Assembly: GCF_900604355.1 (NCBI RefSeq)
Contig: NZ_UWOE01000001.1
Coordinates: 1,984,001 to 2,048,000 of the forward strand
Direction of reading: 5' to 3'
Source: Luxibacter massiliensis
GTDB lineage: Bacteria > Bacillota > Clostridia > Lachnospirales > Lachnospiraceae
Length of the DNA stretch: 64,000 nt
Shown one piece after another: positions 15,613 to 24,089 of this stretch; positions within the stretch are counted from its first letter, which is position 1, and every line of letters starts with the position of its first letter. Position numbers and translations under genes: made by a program. The notes below the pieces were generated by a model, which saw nothing but the letters and a program-made list of their open reading frames with translations, had not been told where the DNA came from and ran no database searches.

Positions 15613-16008
15613 TCAAAATCCCTCCTTCTGTGTAACCCACATTCCAAAATGAGGATCCTATATGTCAGGTACACCCCGGATTATAAGCTTCCCAACAGAT
15701 GCCCCTGTCTCAGACTACAGAGAACGGCTGTATCCGCAGGCAATTTCATTTAGCGCCGGCTGCCTTCTCCTTACTTATTAGACGTATGTATCCTGCAAAT
15801 AGTTTCATGGTACTTCCTAATATTTGAAATACTTGAATCATCAGTCCCCTAAATGCGCAACTATATGCACTTGGGCGTATTAATACTGTAGTTTATAGAA
15901 GAGTCAGCGATGTCCATGCTCATAAGGCATAGTGATCCAGGGCAAAAAGAATCGGCCGGCAGTTCTGCTGTAAGGTACCAGAAGCCGCCAGGCCGTCCCC
16001 GATGATTC
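15613..16008. other. Intergenic stretch before the ECF sigma gene
   Basis: About 400 bases hold no recognisable RNA gene or repeat. A short minus-strand frame around 15861-16055 has no ribosome site and overlaps the neighbour's end. The ECF promoter should be here but I could not define it. Confidence 0.5.
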
Positions 16009-16362
16009 CTATTCAATTTCCCGCATACTTTTAAGCTCCAAGTACCTCCCAACATCCGCTATCAACTCAATAAACTGGCAGTTCAGTTCTGCCCTTCTCT
16101 CCTGGTTCTCAACCCAGATAACAAAGTCCGGGATTCCTGTCAGTACATTGTTTGCAGCATTCCAGTCCCTTCTGAGAATATGTTCTAAATCTTCCCACCC
16201 ATCATATTGAACCAGAAAGCATATTTCCAGATTATTCTTCATATTCTCAATAAACCTGTGAAAATATGGAAGCTCTTCAACATGTAGTGCGTATAGAAAC
16301 TCTGACAGTTCCTGCAGCCGCTTCTTTAACGGTTCCAAATCCTCCCTCATAAGATTACCCAT
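16009..16362 (-). CDS. Hypothetical protein
   Basis: This gene encodes 117 residues and is predicted all-helical and soluble. It is rich in Glu, Leu and aromatic residues (LQELSEFLYALHVEELPYFHRFIENMKN) with a tryptophan-containing centre (GWEDLEHILRRDWNAANNVLTG). I recognise no family. The start at 16362 follows AAAGGA; the longer frame to 16512 runs through very AT-rich DNA without a ribosome site. It faces away from the DUF6512 gene, and the 61-bp repeat array lies between them. Confidence 0.55.
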   Translation of the reverse strand: MGNLMREDLEPLKKRLQELSEFLYALHVEELPYFHRFIENMKNNLEICFLVQYDGWEDLEHILRRDWNAANNVLTGIPDFVIWVENQERRAELNCQFIELIADVGRYLELKSMREIE

Positions 16363-16554
16363 GGCATTCCTTTCTGAATGCCTGTACCAAAAACACATCG
16401 AATTTTTTGTATTATAACATACTATTACCGGAACCTCGCTAAGTTTCGACATATTTATATATATTTCGACAAATTGTTGCCAATCCACAAAAATATATGT
16501 ATATTTTCCCAAATATTGTACATACTATCCAGAAAAGTCCACTTTCCCGAATAT

Positions 16555-16766
16555 TATACCCAAAGGGCATCCCACAATTCATGTCCTTAGGACTGGTGGA
16601 CTTCGTCCATTAAGGTATGCCCAAAGGGCACCCCACTATTCATGTCCTTAGGACTGGTGGACTTCGTCCATTAAGGTATGCCCAAAGGGCACCCCACTAT
16701 TCATGTCCTTAGGACTGATGGACTTCGTCCATTAAGGTATGCCCAAAGGGCACCCCATTTGGGCAG
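16555..16766. repeat. Tandem array of the 61-bp repeat
   Basis: Three nearly identical 61-bp units start at 16555, 16616 and 16677, and a partial fourth starts at 16738. Each unit contains three small palindromes in a row: GCCCAAAGGGC, GTCCTTAGGAC and GGACTTCGTCC. The array ends 17 bases before the ribosome site of the DUF6512 gene. The rest of the 434-base gap (16363-16554) is very AT-rich and unremarkable. Confidence 0.9.
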
Positions 16767-16796
16767 ATTTAATATTTCCGATTGGAGGAAACATTC

Positions 16797-17318
16797 ATGA
16801 AATTATTTTATAAAAAATATAAAAGGCTATGCATATGTTCAGCCATCGGTTTTTTTGCTGTATGCCTGGCAGGCGTGCTGCTCCACTTTACCTATGGCTG
16901 GACAAACCAAAACTATATAGTTGGACTCTTCTCACCTGTCAATGAGTCTACATGGGAACATATGAAGCTCATTTATTTCCCCATGCTTATTTTCTTTATG
17001 ATTGAGTACGTTTTTTTATACCGCTCCATGCCCCGGCTTTTCCGGGCAGATATTATCGGGATTCTTACTGGTACCCTGCTCATCCCGGTCATATTTTACA
17101 CATCCCTTGGAATTTTAGGCGCCCATTATCTGGCCCTTGACATCCTGATATTTATTATCTGCGCGGCTGTTGGCTTTTATGCCCGGGGACGCTCTCTGCT
17201 CCTGCCCGGCCGGAAAAAATATACATTTTTTTATTTTCTCTGCACACTGGCACTGGGGGTCTGCTTTCTTATTTTCACCTATTATCCGCCTTCAATTTCC
17301 CTGTTTGCCGCCCCTTAA
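16797..17318 (+). CDS. DUF6512-like membrane protein
   Basis: This 173-residue integral membrane protein has five hydrophobic segments. The first loop carries the stretch HFTYGWTNQNYIVGLFSPVNESTWEHMKLIYFP, typical of a small Clostridia membrane family I know as DUF6512 (key motif: SPVNESxWEHxKL). No function is established. GGAGG seven bases upstream sets the start at 16797. It is transcribed away from its upstream neighbour and the 61-bp repeat array forms its 5' region, so any promoter must lie within or before the repeats. Confidence 0.7.
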   Translation: MKLFYKKYKRLCICSAIGFFAVCLAGVLLHFTYGWTNQNYIVGLFSPVNESTWEHMKLIYFPMLIFFMIEYVFLYRSMPRLFRADIIGILTGTLLIPVIFYTSLGILGAHYLALDILIFIICAAVGFYARGRSLLLPGRKKYTFFYFLCTLALGVCFLIFTYYPPSISLFAAP

Positions 17319-17339
17319 CCGCCGGAGTGTGCAGGCCTG

Positions 17340-18713
17340 TCATTCTGGCATCCCCTGCACATCCTCTGTCTCTTTAAGCGTGATCTTAGGGAGCCAATGC
17401 CCTTTCCATCCATACAATAGTATCAAAACTGCCCCCACAAGCCAGGAAGTGGGATAAGCCATCATCAGCCAGTCCAACCGGTGTTCAATGGCCATGGTTC
17501 CCCATATCCAGGCGATCCTAAACACACAGAGCGACGCCAGAAAAATAAGCATTGTCTCCATCGTCTTCCCCGCTCCCCGGATGGTTCCTGAAAAAATCTG
17601 CAGGACGGCCAGCAGCCAGTAAAACGGGCAGAAAAACTTCATAAGATAAACCCCACATTCCACAACCTCCTGATTGCCTGTAAACACCCGGATTACCTGT
17701 GGGGCGAAAAGCATCAGGAGAATCCCCGTCACCACCGTGTATGCCACTCCCATGGCAATGGAGGTTGCAATACATTTTCTCACCCGGCTAATCTTCCCGG
17801 CCCCTATATTCTGTCCAGTAAATGTAGTGGCTGCCATGCCGATACTCAGCACAGGAAGCAAATTAAAGCCATCAATTTTTATATAAGCCGCAAACCCTGC
17901 CATCACCACGGCCCCAAAACTGTTTACAGTGGACTGTACAATTACATTGGAAAGGGATATCACAATATTCTGCACTCCTGTGGGCAGTCCAATTCTCAGG
18001 ATTTTTCCAAGCAGATTATCGTAAAAGCGGATACTCCTGATCCTGACTTTGTACATTTCCTCTGTCCTCGTCAGAAAAAGAAGAATAAACACACAGGAAA
18101 GAAGCTGGCTGATATCTGTTGCAAGAGCCGCTCCCACAATCCCCATCTTCAGGACCACAACAAAAAATAAATCCAGGAAAATATTGGAGCATGCCGCTAT
18201 GAGAAGGTAAACCAGGGATCGCCTGGAATTCCCCACCGCATTTAAAATTCCTGCACACATATTATAAATGACGGAAAACACAATCCCCCCAAAAAATACC
18301 TGCAGATATGCCGCTGCATCTGAAAATACTTCTGCGGGAGTCCCCATCATCCGCAGCAGTACAGGAGTCAGGGCAATACCAGAAATTGTCAGCAGAATCC
18401 CCGCCGCTATGGATATCGCCACTGTCGTATGCACAGCCTTTCGTACCCCCTCGCCATCCTGGGCCCCGAAAAACTGTGAGATGACAACTCCGGCCCCGGC
18501 AGAGGCCCCGATACAAAAGCCAATCAAGAGATTAATAATAGAACTGCTGGCGCCCACGGCAGCCAGTGCCTCACTCCCTATGTAGTTCCCAACAATGATT
18601 GAATCTACCGTATTGTACAGCTGCTGAAATAAATTGCCCAAGATCAAAGGGATCGCAAAGAAAAGTAGTTTTTTCCAGATGGCCCCCTCGGTCATAATCG
18701 TAGTTTTTTTCAT
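17340..18713 (-). CDS. MATE-family efflux transporter
   Basis: This 457-residue protein has about twelve hydrophobic segments in two similar halves. It opens with the family's FAIPLILGNLFQQLYNTVDSIIVGNYIG and contains GAGVVISQFFGAQ and, in the second half, TFTGQNIGAGK. These are hallmarks of MATE drug/Na or drug/H antiporters (NorM/DinF superfamily). It acts in the cytoplasmic membrane; substrates cannot be read from the sequence. GAGGGGG lies upstream of the ATG. It converges with the DUF6512 gene with only about 20 bases between the stops, and I see no clear terminator there. Confidence 0.92.
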   Translation of the reverse strand: MKKTTIMTEGAIWKKLLFFAIPLILGNLFQQLYNTVDSIIVGNYIGSEALAAVGASSSIINLLIGFCIGASAGAGVVISQFFGAQDGEGVRKAVHTTVAISIAAGILLTISGIALTPVLLRMMGTPAEVFSDAAAYLQVFFGGIVFSVIYNMCAGILNAVGNSRRSLVYLLIAACSNIFLDLFFVVVLKMGIVGAALATDISQLLSCVFILLFLTRTEEMYKVRIRSIRFYDNLLGKILRIGLPTGVQNIVISLSNVIVQSTVNSFGAVVMAGFAAYIKIDGFNLLPVLSIGMAATTFTGQNIGAGKISRVRKCIATSIAMGVAYTVVTGILLMLFAPQVIRVFTGNQEVVECGVYLMKFFCPFYWLLAVLQIFSGTIRGAGKTMETMLIFLASLCVFRIAWIWGTMAIEHRLDWLMMAYPTSWLVGAVLILLYGWKGHWLPKITLKETEDVQGMPE

Positions 18714-18773
18714 GTATCAATTCCCCCTCACTTCTGTTTTATAAAATCCCGAAAAACAACATTAAACCAATTA

Positions 18774-18803
18774 TTACATACACTCTGGACTTTATTCTAT
18801 AAT
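18774..18803 (+). promoter_or_regulatory. Possible promoter of dtd
   Basis: TTACAT and TATAAT are separated by 18 bases about 120 bases before dtd. The -35 element is weak, so confidence is low. Confidence 0.35.
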
Positions 18804-18923
18804 AAGTATAAAATAAATGCTGTGCCAAATACAAGCTGAAAATAGAGTTTCCATTGTGCCGGCCACCCGGTCCTGCACACCTATTGCTATTGACAAATGA
18901 AAAGGAATTTTAAGGAGAAAGAC

Positions 18924-19370
18924 ATGAAATTTGTAATCCAAAGAGTCACAGAAGCTTCTGTAACCGTAGACAGTACTATTATAGGAGAAATCCAGAAAGG
19001 GTTTCTTGTACTAATAGGCATTTCCGACAGCGATACTGAAGAAACTGCCGATAAGCTGGTAAAAAAAATGCTCGGACTGCGTATTTTCGAGGACCATGAC
19101 GGCAAGACAAACCTCTCCCTCACCGATGTGGAAGGAAATCTGCTGCTAGTTTCCCAATTCACCCTTTATGCCAACTGCAGAAAAGGCAACCGTCCAAGTT
19201 TCATAGAGGCTGGAAAACCAGAAAAGGCCAATGCACTATACGAATATATTATTGAAAAATGCAGGGCCACCATCCCCCGCGCCCAGACTGGAAAGTTTGG
19301 GGCAGAGATGAAAGTCCGCCTTGTCAATGACGGACCTTTCACCATTATACTGGATTCCAGGGATATGTAG
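18924..19370 (+). CDS. dtd: D-aminoacyl-tRNA deacylase
   Basis: This 148-residue enzyme hydrolyses D-aminoacyl-tRNAs and so prevents D-amino acids from entering protein. The start reads MKFVIQRVTEASVTV as in the family. The active-site motif SQFTLYANCRKGNRPSF and the C-terminal Gly-cisPro motif region (VNDGPFTIILDS) are both present, and the length is normal. The start at 18924 follows AAGGAG; the frame continues to 18897 without a better site. It stands alone on the plus strand between the divergent MATE gene and tRNA-Thr. In many Firmicutes it follows relA, but that is not the case here. Confidence 0.96.
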   Translation: MKFVIQRVTEASVTVDSTIIGEIQKGFLVLIGISDSDTEETADKLVKKMLGLRIFEDHDGKTNLSLTDVEGNLLLVSQFTLYANCRKGNRPSFIEAGKPEKANALYEYIIEKCRATIPRAQTGKFGAEMKVRLVNDGPFTIILDSRDM

Positions 19371-19486
19371 GCTGTTCCCTCCTGCCGCCCTGCAGGCAGG
19401 CCCCATCTGCTGTTTTGTATGCAATGTCCTGAAGAGTATATACCCTGGGCGCCTTGGGGGGGGGTATAAATATTTTTAAAAGTATA

Positions 19487-19515
19487 TTGACAAAAACCAT
19501 ATTATTGTGTATATT
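19487..19515 (+). promoter_or_regulatory. Promoter of tRNA-Thr
   Basis: A perfect TTGACA and a TATATT element are separated by 17 bases, about 29 bases before the tRNA. Confidence 0.8.
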
Positions 19516-19543
19516 AATGACGTTGTGTATGAAATGCACATAA

Positions 19544-19616
19544 GCTGTCGTGGCTCAGTCGGTAGAGCGTCGCCTTGGTAAGGCGGAGGTCGGCGGTTCG
19601 ATTCCGCTCGACAGCT
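19544..19616 (+). tRNA. tRNA-Thr (anticodon GGT)
   Basis: All four arms fold: acceptor GCTGTCG with CGACAGC, D arm GCTC/GAGC, anticodon stem TCGCC/GGCGG with loop TTGGTAA, and T arm around TTCGATT. The anticodon is GGT and the discriminator base is T. The CCA end is not encoded. Confidence 0.95.
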
Positions 19617-19704
19617 TTTATTGAAGAGTTGTTCTAAAATGGCTTTGTATGCTGCCCTTTTGTCCAGCTCTATTTTTATGTCCTAAAACCAGGAAAAGCA
19701 GTTT

Positions 19705-20319
19705 TTACCTGCCTAGCAGCCTCTCCGCCTTTCCCCGTATTCTCTGCAGTGCATTATCGATTGCCTTTGGACTTTTCCCCAGCAGTTCCGCAATTGTCCG
19801 GTAATCTGTGCCTAAAAGATGAAGATACAGCACATGGCTCTCCAGGGCGCTTAGGTTCTCCTTAAGCTGCTCTACAAAAGCCTCTGTAAATTCCTTTCTA
19901 AAATACAAGGCCTCCGGATTCGTCTCCACATCCGGCTCGATAGTATCTATGAGGGGAATTTTTTTCTCTCCCCCTGCCTCCCCCCCTTCCTCATAAAGAG
20001 ATATGTATGAATTTAGGGGGAGATGCTTTTTCCTTTTGGACGCTTCTATGGCCGTGTACATTTGCCTGGACACACATAGTTCTGCAAAGCTGGCAAATGA
20101 GGCTCTCTGGGTAATATCATAATCCCGCACTGCTTTTATCAGGCCTATCATCCCTTCCTGGATCAGATCCTCATTTTCACCTCCGATTAGATACATGGCT
20201 CTCGCCTTTGTTCTGACCATTGCTTTATATTTCACCATAATATAATCCATAATCTCAGAGTTCCCTTCTCTGAAATCTGCAATCAACTGTTCATCAGCAA
20301 TCGCCTCATATTTATCCAT
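19705..20319 (-). CDS. sigH: RNA polymerase sigma-H (sporulation transition sigma factor)
   Basis: This 204-residue sigma-70 family factor has region 2 (YKAMVRTKARAMYLIGGENEDLIQEGMIGLIKAVRDYD) and region 4 (LESHVLYLHLLGTDYRTIAELLGKSPKAIDNALQRIRGKAERLL). These closely follow sigma-H (Spo0H) of Bacillus and Clostridium. In Bacillus, sigH follows mrnC-rlmB-yacP downstream of cysS. Here it follows rlmB by 14 bases with no yacP between. Sigma-H drives the switch from growth to sporulation and competence. AAAGGA precedes the ATG. Its place at the end of an operon headed by a cysteine T-box suggests read-through coupling, although an internal promoter is likely. Confidence 0.93.
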   Translation of the reverse strand: MDKYEAIADEQLIADFREGNSEIMDYIMVKYKAMVRTKARAMYLIGGENEDLIQEGMIGLIKAVRDYDITQRASFASFAELCVSRQMYTAIEASKRKKHLPLNSYISLYEEGGEAGGEKKIPLIDTIEPDVETNPEALYFRKEFTEAFVEQLKENLSALESHVLYLHLLGTDYRTIAELLGKSPKAIDNALQRIRGKAERLLGR

Positions 20320-20333
20320 CAGATGTTTCCTTT

Positions 20334-21086
20334 CTATTTCTGAATCCTCTGGCGTACGATCTCATATGCCAGCACACCTGCCGCCACAGATGCATTGAGG
20401 GAATCTATTTCTCCTTTCATAGGAATTGCGGCAGTAAAATCGCACTTTTCTCTCACAAGCCTGCCAACCCCTTCCCCCTCATTTCCGATGACCAGTCCCA
20501 TAGGGCCTGTCAGGTTCAGGCTGTACATAGATTCTCCCGCCATATCTGCACATACAAACCACATACCTTGTTCCTTCAATTCCTGGATTGTCTTTGCCAA
20601 GTTCGTCACTTTTGCCACAGGCGTATAGTTCAGCGCGCCTGCAGATGTCTTGGCCACTGTTGCCGTAAGTCCTGCGGCCCTGCGTTTAGGTATAATGACA
20701 CCGTGGGCACCTGCCAGGTTTGCAGTACGGATGATTGCCCCCAGATTATGGGGATCTTCGATATTATCCAAAAGGATAAAAAAGGGATCTTCTCCCTTTT
20801 GTTCTGCCAGTTTAAACATGTCTGATATTTCCCCGTATTCATAGGCGGCCGCATAGGCAATAACACCCTGGTGCTTCCCGGTCTCTGACATTCTTGACAG
20901 CCTGTCTTTCCCCACAAAATTGATTATCGTACCGTGCTTTTTTGCCTCTCTTATGATGGACTGGACCGGGCCGTCCTGGCATCCCTCCAACACAAATAAC
21001 TTATCGATAGGTTTCCCAAACCGAAAAGCCTCCAGGACTGCATGGCGCCCTTCGATTATTAAAGTATGCTCAAAATCTTCCTTCAT
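20334..21086 (-). CDS. rlmB: 23S rRNA 2'-O-methyltransferase RlmB (TrmH family)
   Basis: This 250-residue SPOUT enzyme methylates the ribose of G2251 (E. coli numbering) in 23S rRNA. It has an N-terminal RNA-binding domain (IIEGRHAVLEAFRFGKPIDKLFV) and the trefoil-knot domain: motif 1 LLDNIEDPHNLGAIIRTANLAGAHGVI, motif 2 LVIGNEGEGVGRLV and motif 3 IPMKGEIDSLNASVAAGVLAYE. The order mrnC-rlmB is strongly conserved in Firmicutes. It lies 9 bases after mrnC and has a GGGGG-type ribosome site. Related SPOUT paralogs exist, but context supports RlmB. Confidence 0.93.
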   Translation of the reverse strand: MKEDFEHTLIIEGRHAVLEAFRFGKPIDKLFVLEGCQDGPVQSIIREAKKHGTIINFVGKDRLSRMSETGKHQGVIAYAAAYEYGEISDMFKLAEQKGEDPFFILLDNIEDPHNLGAIIRTANLAGAHGVIIPKRRAAGLTATVAKTSAGALNYTPVAKVTNLAKTIQELKEQGMWFVCADMAGESMYSLNLTGPMGLVIGNEGEGVGRLVREKCDFTAAIPMKGEIDSLNASVAAGVLAYEIVRQRIQK

Positions 21087-21095
21087 AGTTTCCCC

Positions 21096-21545
21096 CTATT
21101 CTATTTGTCCTTCTAAGCTGTCCAAGCCTATTTTCACAAGATCAAGCAGCCTTTTATATTCCCTTTTGAGATACAGGTAGCCAATCAGAGCTTCAAATCC
21201 TGTGGCTCTTCTGTAATCTGTGATTGTCTGGTTTTTGGCCGGCGAAACTGATTTTGTGTTTCGCCCCCGCCTGTATATTGCGTGTTCCTCCTCAGTCAGA
21301 TGCTGCTGCATGGCGCGCATCATAAATGACTGGGAAGATGCCTTTACAAAACTGCTGGTTTCCTCATGGAGCTTGTGCACCTGTTTGTTCCCATAGCTGA
21401 TTACCATTGTCTTAATTACCAGATCATAGACACAATCCCCGATATATGCCAGGACGAGAGGTGAGTATTCTGCCGCATTTACCTCCTTGAGTCCCAGTAC
21501 TTCCTCAATACAATCGTGAAACTCCAATTCTATGCCTTTTTCCAT
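21096..21545 (-). CDS. mrnC: Mini-ribonuclease III
   Basis: This gene encodes 149 residues, an RNase III catalytic domain without the double-strand RNA-binding domain, as in Bacillus MrnC, which matures 23S rRNA ends. The catalytic core motifs LAYIGDCVYDLVIK and GFEALIGYLYL are clear. AAVSPAKNQ-type loop residues appear as SVSPAKNQTITDYRRATG. The ATG lies inside the 3' end of cysS (16-bp overlap) with GGGAG upstream, so translation is coupled. Neighbours cysS and rlmB match the standard Firmicutes order. Confidence 0.95.
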   Translation of the reverse strand: MEKGIELEFHDCIEEVLGLKEVNAAEYSPLVLAYIGDCVYDLVIKTMVISYGNKQVHKLHEETSSFVKASSQSFMMRAMQQHLTEEEHAIYRRGRNTKSVSPAKNQTITDYRRATGFEALIGYLYLKREYKRLLDLVKIGLDSLEGQIE

Positions 21546-22936
21546 TTTACTCCTTCCCGCGTATCCTCCAGAATGATGCCTTTTGCAAGCAGCTCATCTC
21601 TGATTTTATCTGCCCTCGCAAAATCCCTGGCTTTCCTTGCCTCCTGGCGTTCTTCTATAAGAGCTTCAATATCATCTGCCAATATTTCTTCTTCCTTTTC
21701 GGACTGAATCCCAAGGACATCTGACAGCTTCACAATAAGGCCGAGCAAGCTCTCCAAATACTCTGCAGAACTCTCTTCATCTGCAGTGGTATTACTATAT
21801 TTCACCAGTTCAAATATAGAAGCTATGGCATCTGCGGTATTAAAGTCATCGTCCATGGCCTTCTCAAATCCCCGTACATACTCACCAGCTCTGTCCAATT
21901 TCTCTTTTTCTGCTTCTGTCATCTCTTTAAGCTTTGCGTTTTCTCTGAGAAACTTCAAATTATCTGCAGCGTTTCTTATCCTTTCCAGGCCAGTCCTGGC
22001 TGCATCCATTAAATCTGCGCTGAAGTTCAGAGGACTCCTATAATGTGCGCTGAGCATAAAGAAACGTAAAACCTGAAGGTCGTATTTCTCACTAATCTCC
22101 CTGACAGTAAAAAAGTTGCCAAGGGACTTTGACATTTTTCTATTATCTATATTCAAAAATGCATTGTGCATCCAATATTTTGCAAACTCCCTTCCATTGG
22201 CTGCCTCACTCTGTGCAATTTCATTTTCATGGTGAGGGAATACAAGATCCTCTCCTCCCGCATGAATGTCGATCTGTTCTCCCAAGTACTTCTTGGACAT
22301 CTCAGAGCATTCAATATGCCAGCCTGGGCGTCCTTCCCCCCAGGGGGATTCCCATGCAGGCTCGCCTTCCTTTTTCGGCTTCCACAGTACAAAATCAAGC
22401 GGATCCTCCTTCTCATCCTCCCCTGTCACTAAAAGAGAACGTCCGCCGGACTGCAGGTCATCCAGATTTTTGTGTGACAGCTTGCCATAATCTTTGAACC
22501 GCCTTGTACGGAAATATACAGTCCCATTTTTTTCGTATGCATAGCCTTTTCCAATCAATGTCTGTATCATCTCCACCATGCCGCCAATCTCCTCAGTGGC
22601 AAGAGGGTGCTTTGTGGCCGGCTTTACATTCATCCCATCCATGTCGTGTTTACACTCTTTAATATAACGCTTAGAGATTTCCTCCGCAGTTACGCCTTCC
22701 TCAATAGCCTTTTTAATAATTTTATCATCTACATCGGTAAAATTAGAGACAAAATTCACCTCATATCCTTTATACTCAAAATATCTCCTCACTGTATCAA
22801 ACACAATCATAGGCCTTGCATTTCCAATGTGGATATAATTGTACACGGTAGGGCCGCATACATACATTTTTACCTTTCCCTCCTCAATAGGGACGAAATC
22901 TTCCTTTGCTTTTGACAGTGTATTGTATAATTTCAT
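21530..22936 (-). CDS. cysS: Cysteinyl-tRNA synthetase
   Basis: This 468-residue class Ia synthetase has the start YNTLSKAKEDFVPIEEGKVKMYVCGPTVY, the zinc ligand Cys in CGPTVYNYIHIGNARP and the HIGH signature HIGN. WHIECSEMS and HAGGEDLVFPHHENEIAQ supply further zinc ligands, and the KMSKS motif is intact (RKMSKSLGNFF). AAAAGGAG lies upstream. It follows cysE by 13 bases under the T-box leader, so charged tRNA-Cys level should control it together with cysteine synthesis. Confidence 0.98.
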   Translation of the reverse strand: MKLYNTLSKAKEDFVPIEEGKVKMYVCGPTVYNYIHIGNARPMIVFDTVRRYFEYKGYEVNFVSNFTDVDDKIIKKAIEEGVTAEEISKRYIKECKHDMDGMNVKPATKHPLATEEIGGMVEMIQTLIGKGYAYEKNGTVYFRTRRFKDYGKLSHKNLDDLQSGGRSLLVTGEDEKEDPLDFVLWKPKKEGEPAWESPWGEGRPGWHIECSEMSKKYLGEQIDIHAGGEDLVFPHHENEIAQSEAANGREFAKYWMHNAFLNIDNRKMSKSLGNFFTVREISEKYDLQVLRFFMLSAHYRSPLNFSADLMDAARTGLERIRNAADNLKFLRENAKLKEMTEAEKEKLDRAGEYVRGFEKAMDDDFNTADAIASIFELVKYSNTTADEESSAEYLESLLGLIVKLSDVLGIQSEKEEEILADDIEALIEERQEARKARDFARADKIRDELLAKGIILEDTREGVKWKKA

Positions 22937-22949
22937 TTTTCTTCTCCTT

Positions 22950-23624
22950 TTAAATGTCTTCTTTCTGGGCCATACATCTCATATGCTTTTCCATCTCCTT
23001 AAGCTGTCTGTAAAGCCGGAGGTTGGCATCCTGCAATTCTTTGATATCACTGAGTACCGGATCTGGCAGATGGATCTGGTCCATGTCAGTCCTGGGCACT
23101 TTCTTGTTGCCCATACGCACAATACGCCCCGGTACTCCAACCACCGTACAATTTGGCGGAACCTCCTCAAGCACTACTGAGCCTGCCCCGATCTTAGAGT
23201 TCTCTCCTATCGTAAAAGAGCCAAGAATTTTGGCGCCTGCGCTGACCATCACATTATCTTCCAGAGTGGGATGCCGCTTCCCCTGCTCCTTTCCAGTGCC
23301 CCCCAGGGTCACGCCCTGATAGAGGGTCACGTTATCCCCGATCACCGTAGTTTCTCCAATAATCACTCCGCTGCCATGGTCAATAAACAGGCCCCGCCCT
23401 ATCTGTGCCCCTGGATGGATTTCTATCCCGGTTTTCCTGGCAGCCCTCTGTGATATCCACCTTGCAAGGAAAAAATGGTTCTTCTTGTACAGCCGGTGGG
23501 CTATTCTGTACCTTAGTATAACTTTAAAGCTGGGGTAAAGCAACACCTCCATATTGGATTTAATTGCCGGATCCCGCTCTCTGATGACCTGGATCTCATT
23601 TCTGATATAAGATATCATTCCCAT
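22950..23624 (-). CDS. cysE: Serine O-acetyltransferase
   Basis: This 224-residue left-handed beta-helix enzyme makes O-acetylserine from serine and acetyl-CoA, the first step of cysteine synthesis. The conserved GIEIHPGAQIGRGLFIDHGSGVIIGETTVIGDNVTLYQGVTLGGTG hexapeptide region with the catalytic His is intact. The C terminus is long and helical (VLSDIKELQDANLRLYRQLKEME). The start is set at 23624 because GGAGGG lies just before it; an ATG 15 bases earlier would place that site inside the gene. It is the first gene of the T-box-controlled operon. O-acetylserine is used by the cysK product encoded 30 kb away. Confidence 0.96.
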   Translation of the reverse strand: MGMISYIRNEIQVIRERDPAIKSNMEVLLYPSFKVILRYRIAHRLYKKNHFFLARWISQRAARKTGIEIHPGAQIGRGLFIDHGSGVIIGETTVIGDNVTLYQGVTLGGTGKEQGKRHPTLEDNVMVSAGAKILGSFTIGENSKIGAGSVVLEEVPPNCTVVGVPGRIVRMGNKKVPRTDMDQIHLPDPVLSDIKELQDANLRLYRQLKEMEKHMRCMAQKEDI

Positions 23625-23723
23625 ATGTTTTCCCTCCATCCAAAAGTTTCAAATACCAATAAGCTACGGTATAACTATCACCGGTTTTTTATAACTACAA
23701 GTTACACTTTCTTAAAACACTCC

Positions 23724-23791
23724 GCCGCAGTGCGGCCTGGCACGGAATGCTTCTGCATTACATAGGGAATCCAACAGAATTTCTATGGAAT
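23724..23791. repeat. ~68-bp dispersed repeat, copy A
   Basis: CAGTGCGGCC..GCAC.GA.TG, ATTACATAGG, ATCCA.CAGAATTTC and TATG.AAT are shared in order with 28479-28548. It lies between the T-box terminator and cysE, so it is transcribed in the cysE leader. Confidence 0.75.
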
Positions 23792-24035
23792 AAAAAAACT
23801 CCATCTCCTGCAAGAGACGAAGTTATTATCCGCGGTTCCACTCTACTAAAAAAATTTCTTCTTCCACTCATCACATGTAACGTATGCCTGCCCGTACTCC
23901 GCTACCAAAACCCTCTCACGGAGTCAACTCCCGGATGCACTTCACAGATTCTTATTCCAGGTCTGCTTTCAGCCGGCGGCAGGCCCTCTCTGATGGTTTC
24001 AAATCAGCTACTCTTTCCGTTCATAGTCTTTTATA
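23792..24035 (-). promoter_or_regulatory. Cysteine T-box riboswitch before cysE-cysS
   Basis: The T-box sequence AGAGTGGAACCGCGG is present on the minus strand (near 23827-23843). A terminator stem (ACTTCGTCTC with GAGATGGAGT) and seven T residues follow at 23792-23823. Stem I carries the usual AGAGAGGG-type element, and the specifier is probably TGC (Cys), read at 23937-23939 in the context GAAG-TGC-ATCC. Uncharged tRNA-Cys should stabilise the antiterminator and allow cysE-cysS expression. Exact 5' end is uncertain. Confidence 0.9.
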
Positions 24036-24089
24036 CTGTATAAATATAGATATATATTATTCAAATTTTTGGAATTTGTCAACTAATTT

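Noticed and set aside
15861..16055. A 64-codon minus-strand open frame
   Set aside because: No ribosome site, low-complexity composition, and overlap with the end of the gene at 16009.
23728..23760. TGGCACG... as a sigma-54 promoter (-24/-12)
   Set aside because: The distance between the GG and GC elements is two bases too short, and the sequence belongs to a dispersed repeat.
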